Source of the DNA: Deltaproteobacteria bacterium | GTDB taxonomy: Bacteria > Myxococcota_A > Polyangia > JAAYKL01 | Length of the DNA stretch: 41,268 bases | NCBI GenBank assembly: GCA_030621515.1 | Contig: JAUXHN010000012.1 | Span: forward strand, 1 to 41,268 | Direction of reading: 5' to 3' | In this document: positions 35,041-41,268 of the stretch, piece by piece | Numbering within the stretch: position 1 is the stretch's first letter | Layout: every line of letters starts with the position of its first letter | Program-made: the position numbers and the translations under genes | The notes under the pieces: generated by a model | Told to the model about the DNA's origin: nothing | Database searches by the model: none | What the model saw: only the letters and a program-made list of their open reading frames with translations

Positions 35041-36543
35041 TCAGCGACCCCACAAGACTGCCTCCCACAATATCGAAGGACGCGTCGGCGACAGAAACAC
35101 ACGCGCCATGTTGCGCCCCTTGGGCAGCGGAAGAACCCCTCTGCCGTCTTCGTCCAACGCAACCCCCCTCCTCATCAGCACCTTGCCCGCCAGGTTCTGT
35201 GCCTCCACCTGCCAGGGAGTATTCGGCTCACCGAATATCTCCACACGAACCGGGGTCCGTTGCATGTCCTGGATCCTCAACCTCAACCGGGTCGCCGCTT
35301 CGAGCATGGGCCCGGTCTTGAGGAGATATCCGTCGCAGGCCCCGGAAACCTGGCCCGACATCCCCCCGGTCACCGACTCGCACTCCACTTCGATGGGACG
35401 AAGCGGCTCGGAGCGACCGGCCTCGGCCGATCCCTGCCTGGCCTCCACTTCGACCAACAGGCGTTGCGCGTTGCCGCCGAGCACAAGACCTGACTCCCGC
35501 GCGCTGAACCCGGCCCTGAGAAGAGCCGCCGTGAGCGCGGGCAGGCGAGACACATCCTCGAGCCCCTTCGGCGGTCGCACTCCCCCGTAATCCGTCCCGA
35601 TGGCGAGGGAATCGAGGGCGCCGATCTTTTTTACGTGGAGCATGTGCCTCACCACGTCGTCGATGGATGCAACCGGATCCTCCCCGGCCACCAGGAAATC
35701 CGGATTGAACACGATACCCATCACCCCGCCGTACCGGGCGAGGGCGAGGATCTGTACGTCGTTCAGGTTTCGGGGATGTTCTCTCAGGGCGGCAGCCGCC
35801 GTGTGGGTCACCGCCACAAGGTTACCCTGCTCCACCAGCACGTCCCAGAACGTCTTCTGGGACGCATGGGTCAGATCCACCAGGATCCCCTGATCTCGAC
35901 AGATTTGAACCAGCCGGGCTCCCCTCGATGTCAGGCCGCCCGGGTCACAGGGGGTGACCGCCGCTTCCGCAAAGACGTTACTCTTCCCCGCAACCAACCC
36001 GATGATGGCGACGCCGCGACGCCGCAGGTCGTAAAGAAAGCTCGCGGATTCCTCCAGGCCGTCCGCTCCCTCGATCAGCAACATGACGGGCATCACGCCC
36101 TTTTCACGCGCTGCCTGGGCCTGCGCCAGGCTCAATACGATCGAAGCTTCCCCCGCGGTCTGCGCGACCAGATCCGTTGCCTCGACAATGCCCTCCTCGA
36201 GCGAAAGAGACGGCTTCTTGCCCGGCTCGATCTGTACGGCCGAAAATATCAGGTTGAGACCGCCTTGCCGGAGCTTGTCCAGGTTGACGTGAGCACCCGG
36301 CGTCGTGAGGGTCCATCCGTCGCGCCTCTTCCTGAACACAAGGTCCTGGATCAGGTCGATGGAAAATACTTCATGATGAATCGTTCCGGGATCGGGCGCC
36401 TGTGCCACCTGCCCCTCGTCGCCGGGTTCAGGGTGGTGCTTTCCCACCAGATCCAGCTCGGGCTGCGCCTCTTCGCCACCGCACGCGCACGAAAAGAGCA
36501 AGGCTCCTGCAACCGCTGCGAGCAATAGCCTGCGATCGAACAT
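35041..36543 (-). CDS. Membrane dipeptidase-like (M19) lipoprotein with substituted metal ligand
   Basis: 500 residues with signal peptide and lipobox-like SCAC (Cys near 19-21). The M19 renal-dipeptidase fold is clear: Glu158 in LLIEGADGL, His226 in DLTHAS, His247 in VTHTAA, HPRNLND, and Asp318 in GTDYGG. The first ligand motif, normally D-G-H-x-D, reads D-L-I-Q-D (63-67), so the metal-binding His is Ile while the Asp stays. The enzyme may use one metal, or be inactive on dipeptides. A beta-rich extension (about 375-500) follows the catalytic domain. The SDR gene follows after 25 bases. Confidence 0.85.
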   Translation of the reverse strand: MFDRRLLLAAVAGALLFSCACGGEEAQPELDLVGKHHPEPGDEGQVAQAPDPGTIHHEVFSIDLIQDLVFRKRRDGWTLTTPGAHVNLDKLRQGGLNLIFSAVQIEPGKKPSLSLEEGIVEATDLVAQTAGEASIVLSLAQAQAAREKGVMPVMLLIEGADGLEESASFLYDLRRRGVAIIGLVAGKSNVFAEAAVTPCDPGGLTSRGARLVQICRDQGILVDLTHASQKTFWDVLVEQGNLVAVTHTAAAALREHPRNLNDVQILALARYGGVMGIVFNPDFLVAGEDPVASIDDVVRHMLHVKKIGALDSLAIGTDYGGVRPPKGLEDVSRLPALTAALLRAGFSARESGLVLGGNAQRLLVEVEARQGSAEAGRSEPLRPIEVECESVTGGMSGQVSGACDGYLLKTGPMLEAATRLRLRIQDMQRTPVRVEIFGEPNTPWQVEAQNLAGKVLMRRGVALDEDGRGVLPLPKGRNMARVFLSPTRPSILWEAVLWGR

Positions 36544-36587
36544 GCGGCAACTCTATTTTGAAAACCGTAGAACGACAAGGACATCTA

Positions 36588-38900
36588 CTACACATCAGAA
36601 ACGAGTCTGTCGGGGATGAGGGGTGAGGGCTTGGTGGTTGTGATCAGCCAGATCTGGTGGGCCGCACGGGTGATGCCGACGTGGAGAAGATGCCTGGCCT
36701 CTTCGTTGTCGGGGTAGGAGTCGGCGTTGACCTCCACCATGATGACGTAATCGAACTCCAGCCCCTTGACCTGCCTCACGTCGGTCACCTCGACTCCGGG
36801 CGCGAAGGAGAAGTCCTGATCCGTAATGAGCTCCAGCCGGGGCACCTCCGATTTTTGTAACCCGTCGAAATAGAGTTTTGCCTGAGCCTGGTGCCTGGCC
36901 ACTACCGCCACGTTTGCAAGCGGCTCGCGCGCAGCGAGGTCGCGCAACGCGGTGCCGATGAAATCCACGGCCTGGCCCGGATCCGAGAACTGGTGCACCT
37001 CCACCTCGGCGCCGTGGCGATACGCCTCGGATTCCTCCCCACAGAGCGGCCCGAGAACATCGCGAGCCACCTTCATGATCTCTATGGTGGACCTGTAGGC
37101 GATCTTCAACGGCTCGATCCTCGCGCCGCGCACACCCAGGTCACTCAGGAAGCCATCCCAGTCCTCGAAACCGCTCTCGCGAACAATCCGCTGAGCCGTG
37201 TCGCCCGCAAGTGTCACCGGACGATCGCGGCCGACCGTATCCATGAGCACTCCAACCTCCAGCGCGCTGAAGTCCTGCACTTCATCTACCATGAGATGAT
37301 CGTAGTCCAGGCGTCCGTTCCGACCGCGCAGCCATCCCCTCTTGAGCTGGTGGAGCCTGAGCAACAGCGCGTCGTCCTCGCGATCGAGCGCAGGAGGTTC
37401 GTCATCGCCACTGCCCGAAACGGAGGCCTCGTCGATCCTCGAGTACATCCGCACACACCACTGGTGAACCCGATCTATCTCTGCATCGGTGAACTCTGCC
37501 GGGGCGTATGCATCGAGCGCGCTTCCTATCGCCTTGCGGTCGGTGAGCAGATCGGCCCAGTCTGAAACCACGTCCTGCGTCCGGGCCGCCATTCTGTTCA
37601 ACTCCAGCTCGGTCACCATTCCCGTGCGCGAATTCAGGGCATCTCCTCTATCCCGTCCTATGCGTACCTCACCATCGAGCCACCTGAGCATACGCTTGCG
37701 CCTGGAATCCAGAGGCATGTTGCGCAGGGTCTTCCACGCCTCGCGAATCCGCTTCTCGTCCGCAGTTCCCGCAACGGCATCGTACAACCCGGCGGTCAGT
37801 TCCTCGTCCTGGCAATCGACGATATCATCGAGGATTCGCAGCATCGCCGGGTGCTTCTTGAACCTGGTCACGACCGAGGGCGTCCACTCGCTGTACGCTC
37901 TGGGCAATCCGACGATGTGCCTGCGCCTCTGCTCGGACGCCCAGTTTTCGAAAGTTATTACCTTGACGCCGTTGACCCCCAGAGCGGGAAGAACCCCGGA
38001 GACATACGACGCGAGCCCATGGTTGAACACCACCACCAACATACGATGCGGCCGAAATTGCTTCGTTCGCTGGAATGCGAGGTAGGCGATCCGGTGCAAA
38101 CCGACGGTGGTCTTGCCAGAACCGGCGCTCCCCTGCACCACGATCAGGCCGGAGGCCGGGCTGGAGATGAGCTCGAACTGCTCCCTGTCGAGGAGCGAAG
38201 ATATCTCCGGCAGGTGCTTGTCAGTGCGCGCCAAGCCCTGTGCGTCCACGCCGAGCTTCCCTCTGACCGACGTCAGGGTCTCGGCTCTTACGGCAACCCC
38301 CTGCCCTCCCGCAAGCCGCGGACCGTCGCCCTCGAGCCGTATCCATTCTCCCATTCGCCTGACGAAGACTCCCTCCTGATCGGCAACGCGCTTGAGTGCT
38401 CCCTCGGTAACGGTCACCGAACGCCGTGCCGTGATGAGGCCTCGCCTGGTCCGGCCTCCGAACTCCTCCTCGTAATCGTCGCCCACTTCGTAGCAGTAGT
38501 ACATCCGGCTGACCGGAGCGTTTCGCCAATCCACGATACGGATATCGGCGTCAGGAACGAGAAAGGTTCGCTTGCCCAGCAACACATCCCTGGATTCCGT
38601 ATCTTCGCGCAGCCGCAGATGTCCAAAATAGGGACTCGCCCTGTCCACCGGGATCTCTTCTCCCTTGCCTCGCTGGGCAGCGAGGGCTTGAATGCGGGTC
38701 ATGTGCTCTACCAGGGGAGGAATGTCCTCGCCCTTGGCCTCGCCGATGGCGTCTCTCAGTGAAATCAACTCTGCGTCGTAGTCCGAGTAAGAGGACACGA
38801 CACGACCGTACCTGTCCAGGCACTTCTGCACCTTGTCGAGCATCTCCAGCTCTTCCGCCACGGCGGTGGCTGAGATTATCTTGTCGCGACCATCGCCCAA
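36588..38900 (-). CDS. HelD-like superfamily 1 helicase/ATPase
   Basis: 770 residues. Walker A GSAGSGKTTVGLHR (about 257-270), Walker B VDEVQDFS, and the later helicase motifs (LAGDTAQRI, AYRSTIEIM, VKGLEFDYVIMVE, HVGITRA) are in UvrD/Rep order. The N-terminal about 190 residues with a long helical pair and the DWRNAP block match HelD-type proteins, which free stalled RNA polymerase in Gram-positive bacteria; the role here is less sure. I choose the TTG at 38900, with AAAGGAG six bases ahead, over an earlier TTG at 38936 without a site. It is followed by the M19 gene after 44 bases. Confidence 0.88.
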   Translation of the reverse strand: MGDGRDKIISATAVAEELEMLDKVQKCLDRYGRVVSSYSDYDAELISLRDAIGEAKGEDIPPLVEHMTRIQALAAQRGKGEEIPVDRASPYFGHLRLREDTESRDVLLGKRTFLVPDADIRIVDWRNAPVSRMYYCYEVGDDYEEEFGGRTRRGLITARRSVTVTEGALKRVADQEGVFVRRMGEWIRLEGDGPRLAGGQGVAVRAETLTSVRGKLGVDAQGLARTDKHLPEISSLLDREQFELISSPASGLIVVQGSAGSGKTTVGLHRIAYLAFQRTKQFRPHRMLVVVFNHGLASYVSGVLPALGVNGVKVITFENWASEQRRRHIVGLPRAYSEWTPSVVTRFKKHPAMLRILDDIVDCQDEELTAGLYDAVAGTADEKRIREAWKTLRNMPLDSRRKRMLRWLDGEVRIGRDRGDALNSRTGMVTELELNRMAARTQDVVSDWADLLTDRKAIGSALDAYAPAEFTDAEIDRVHQWCVRMYSRIDEASVSGSGDDEPPALDREDDALLLRLHQLKRGWLRGRNGRLDYDHLMVDEVQDFSALEVGVLMDTVGRDRPVTLAGDTAQRIVRESGFEDWDGFLSDLGVRGARIEPLKIAYRSTIEIMKVARDVLGPLCGEESEAYRHGAEVEVHQFSDPGQAVDFIGTALRDLAAREPLANVAVVARHQAQAKLYFDGLQKSEVPRLELITDQDFSFAPGVEVTDVRQVKGLEFDYVIMVEVNADSYPDNEEARHLLHVGITRAAHQIWLITTTKPSPLIPDRLVSDV

Positions 38901-39031
38901 TGCAGGCTCCTTTGTGCTCCTGGCGAACAAAACCAAAGAGATCAGTTTAGCACGGGTTTCGGCGTGTTAACTTGCAATGTTGCGAAAAAGAATGCAGCGG
39001 CCTGATACGGACCTGGACGATGCCCGAGTTT

Positions 39032-41268
39032 TCAGCTTGCCGGAGGCACTATCCGCACATGCCTGCCGGTGATCAGGTTGGGCGCCGAGTTGGAGTAGGT
39101 GAGGCCGTTGTCCACGTCCCCCTGGATCCCCGCCACGGCGTCCGAACCGTTGGCCTCGGCGCCGATATTGGTGTTCACGTAGCAGTAATGTATCACCCCT
39201 GTTGCCATGTCGAGGGCCGCGCGGATATCGTACGCGGAGGTCTCGTTCCAGTTGGGGATCTTCCACTGCACGTGAAAGAATAAGCCGTCGTCCAGGTAGT
39301 AGATGCCGTTGTCTCCCGAAGTGTCCATTTCCAGCTCGTCCCAGTAGACGGCGACAAGAGGGATATTGTTGTAGGGGAGCTCGGCGGTGACTCCGGGATT
39401 GACCAGCTCCGTTTCGAAGGTCATGGCCCCGTTCTCGTTGATAAATACGGAGGTTCTGTCCACACCGTAGAAGCTGAAGGTGGAGATGAGGGAAACCTCC
39501 AGCGAGGCGCTGGACGGCAGGGAGACGGCGATGCCCGTACCGGTGAGATTTGGGCAGATAGAGAGATCCGCGTCCCACAAACCGATATACCCGAAGTCGC
39601 CATATTCTCCCGGGCCGAACATGTTATCGGGGTAATACTCGTAGGCTCCAATGTCGGCCCATGGGGGTCCGTTTCCGGTGTTGGCCGTATCCGGGTCGTC
39701 CACCCTCGGAATAGACAACAGATCTTCCTCCGGCGCGGATGAGCCGTCTGCCGCATCGGTGCATGGCGAGTCCTGGGACAGGCGGTAATCGTCGACGAAG
39801 AAGGAGTCCCCCTCCGCTACGACATCGGTCACATCACCCCAGACGCTGATCGAATCTTCGGTGTTCCCGGCGATCAGGTACCAGCGCTCTTCGGTGCCCA
39901 GCACCCGAACGATTTTGCCCACAAGGGCGTCGTCCTCCCAGTCGTCATCGACACGGGTCATGGTGGTCATGACGGTGGCATCATCGTACGAAACTGAATT
40001 CCAGGTGCCGATGTGGGCCGGGATCCCCTCGAACTGGGGGTCCTGGTTGAGGTTGCCCACACCCGTGGTTCCCCCCTGGTAGACGCTGTAGGTCACCTGA
40101 TCGGACGCCGGCGCGGGGCTGATCTCGGACGGCGCATCTCCCCAGAGGATACTGTTCACCACCGAGATCGCCTGCGTCCCGGTGTCTTCTATTGCCCCGC
40201 CGCTCGTCTCCGCATCGTTGCTTGCGAAGGTGCAGTTGATGAAGCTGGTTTGCCCCTCGCCGGCTGCATTCACTCCTGCGCCCGTGGCGCCTGTATCCAC
40301 CGCGTGGTTTCCGGCAATCAGGCTCGCCTGTATGGTCACGTCGCCGTCGCCCCTCACGGAGACGGCCCCGCCGTTGATGGCCGTGTTGTCAGCAAAGATG
40401 CACGCGGAGATCTGGGAATTGCACGACATGGTGTCCATCCCGCCACCCGACTGTATCGCGGTGTTGCCGTAAAACCAGCTGCCGGCCACCGAGACGGATC
40501 CGATGGCCTCCATCACCGAGAGGCCACCACCCCGGTTAGCCTGGTTTCCGGCGAAGACGGAGCCGATGACATTGACACCGCTCTGGTACGAGATCACGGC
40601 CCCGCCCGTGTCGCTGGCCGTGTTGGAAACGAAGCTGCACTGATCGATGTTGGGGGAGCTGGCATCCTCGCTGAATATGGCGCCCCCCTGTCCGGCGTTG
40701 AGGGAATCCCCTGCCGAGTTCAGGTAAAAAACGCTGCCGCTGATATCGGGAGAGCTGGCGATGTTGTGCATCGCTCCGCCGTTGGTGACTGCGGTGTTTT
40801 CCCGGAACAGGCAGCCATCGAGGACAATCGACGCGCTCTCATTGCTGACGGCCCCTCCGAGCCACGCCGCGTTCTGCGTGAAGGAGGAGTTCAAGACGGT
40901 GGCCTCCGCGCCGTAGGTGAGGAACGCGCCACCGTTGGAGTCGATCTCTGTGTCGGTGGAGTTGCCCTGGAAGACACACGAGTCGACCGTGGGCGCCCCC
41001 TGGAGGTTGTTGACCGCGCCGCCCCCCCATTCGGCCATGTTGTCCAGAAAGGTGCAGCCGGTGATAGCGGGGGATGAGTGGTCGTTGTCGATGGCGCCGC
41101 CGAATCGATTCGCGCTGTTGTCCTGGAAGATGCAATCGATGATGGTCGGGCTGCTCTGGGGCTCCGTGTCGGAAATGTTCTCTATTGCGCCCCCGAAAAA
41201 ACCATGGTTGCCGGCGAATGTGCAATTGGAGATTGTGGGGGAGGTGTTGCTGTTGAGCATCCCGCCTC
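39032..41268 (-). CDS. Large beta-helix surface protein (polymorphic-outer-membrane-type repeats), 5' end outside window
   Basis: The frame is open to the window end, so only the last 745 or so residues are seen. The visible N-terminal about 380 residues consist of repeats of about 25-30 residues built on S-P-x-I-x-x-C-x-F-x-x-N-x-A-x-x-x-G-G-A, as in right-handed beta-helix surface proteins of Chlamydia Pmp type and choice-of-anchor-Q proteins (NSILWGDAPSEI near 390). After it lies a region around 440-560 and a C-terminal beta-sandwich (about 565-740) with LPYNNIPLVAVYWDELE. No C-terminal anchor is seen. Probably secreted or surface-exposed. Confidence 0.8.
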   Translation of the reverse strand, partial: GGMLNSNTSPTISNCTFAGNHGFFGGAIENISDTEPQSSPTIIDCIFQDNSANRFGGAIDNDHSSPAITGCTFLDNMAEWGGGAVNNLQGAPTVDSCVFQGNSTDTEIDSNGGAFLTYGAEATVLNSSFTQNAAWLGGAVSNESASIVLDGCLFRENTAVTNGGAMHNIASSPDISGSVFYLNSAGDSLNAGQGGAIFSEDASSPNIDQCSFVSNTASDTGGAVISYQSGVNVIGSVFAGNQANRGGGLSVMEAIGSVSVAGSWFYGNTAIQSGGGMDTMSCNSQISACIFADNTAINGGAVSVRGDGDVTIQASLIAGNHAVDTGATGAGVNAAGEGQTSFINCTFASNDAETSGGAIEDTGTQAISVVNSILWGDAPSEISPAPASDQVTYSVYQGGTTGVGNLNQDPQFEGIPAHIGTWNSVSYDDATVMTTMTRVDDDWEDDALVGKIVRVLGTEERWYLIAGNTEDSISVWGDVTDVVAEGDSFFVDDYRLSQDSPCTDAADGSSAPEEDLLSIPRVDDPDTANTGNGPPWADIGAYEYYPDNMFGPGEYGDFGYIGLWDADLSICPNLTGTGIAVSLPSSASLEVSLISTFSFYGVDRTSVFINENGAMTFETELVNPGVTAELPYNNIPLVAVYWDELEMDTSGDNGIYYLDDGLFFHVQWKIPNWNETSAYDIRAALDMATGVIHYCYVNTNIGAEANGSDAVAGIQGDVDNGLTYSNSAPNLITGRHVRIVPPAS

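Noticed and set aside
38901-39031. A small gene between the HelD-like gene and the beta-helix gene
   Set aside because: No frame with a start and ribosome site of useful length; the gap most likely holds only the helicase promoter.

Overview
This 41 kb window is GC-rich chromosomal DNA from a Gram-negative bacterium, most likely an uncultured relative of the Myxococcota / former Deltaproteobacteria. The clues are many lipoproteins with lipobox cysteines, a Hanks-type kinase with an N-terminal zinc ribbon, a PP2C phosphatase fused to a cyclic-nucleotide domain, an AgmX/TonB-like protein, an M64 peptidase with a Cys-Gly-Cys C-terminal sorting-like tail, and acidic Asp-Thr and Asp-Ala-Gly linkers. 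This placement is inference; no rRNA or other decisive marker is present. I see no tRNA, rRNA, CRISPR array, intact insertion sequence or prophage, and no gene-free gap above 300 bases.

Layout. 1-1.15 kb: 3' part of a PP2C-cNBD phosphatase. 1.2-5.1 kb (minus): Cys-rich lipoprotein, rlmN, zinc-ribbon Ser/Thr kinase overlapping a MepA-like endopeptidase, then a DUF4258/YgiT-type toxin-antitoxin pair. 5.26-7.46 kb (plus): response regulator, lipoprotein, M64 peptidase. 7.56-9.53 kb: serA-serC, closed by a palindrome and facing slyD. 10.2-12.0 kb: two envelope proteins. 12.06-15.92 kb (minus): purA, two envelope proteins (one with a degenerate OmpA-like end) and a metallo-beta-lactamase-fold hydrolase. 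16.05-18.38 kb: era-der. 18.5-23.7 kb: a DUF1566-like lipoprotein and a 1494-residue sensor with eight GAF domains and an HD-GYP domain, including near-identical 486-bp tandem units. 23.7-24.4 kb (minus): a 32-residue membrane peptide and an ICMT/PEMT-type methyltransferase.

The most unusual region is 24.5-32.8 kb. A GT4 glycosyltransferase is followed by six paralogous small genes in two subfamilies (A, A, B, B, then A, B) and a B12-type radical SAM protein lying between the first two B genes. Each small protein has a roughly 65-residue conserved helical N-terminal domain that resembles leader domains of the NHLP/Nif11-like precursor clan, then a basic patch, an Ala/Gly-rich hydrophobic segment ending in a lipobox-like Cys, then an acidic Asp-Thr repeat tail. 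It looks like a multi-substrate peptide-maturation or surface-display system. An APC transporter with two Usp domains sits on the other strand inside the locus. Behind the last paralog lies what looks like the scar of a lost seventh copy.

33.0-38.9 kb (minus): HelD-like helicase, M19 dipeptidase-like lipoprotein with a substituted metal ligand, SDR and a tandem CDP-alcohol phosphatidyltransferase. The window ends inside a large beta-helix surface protein.
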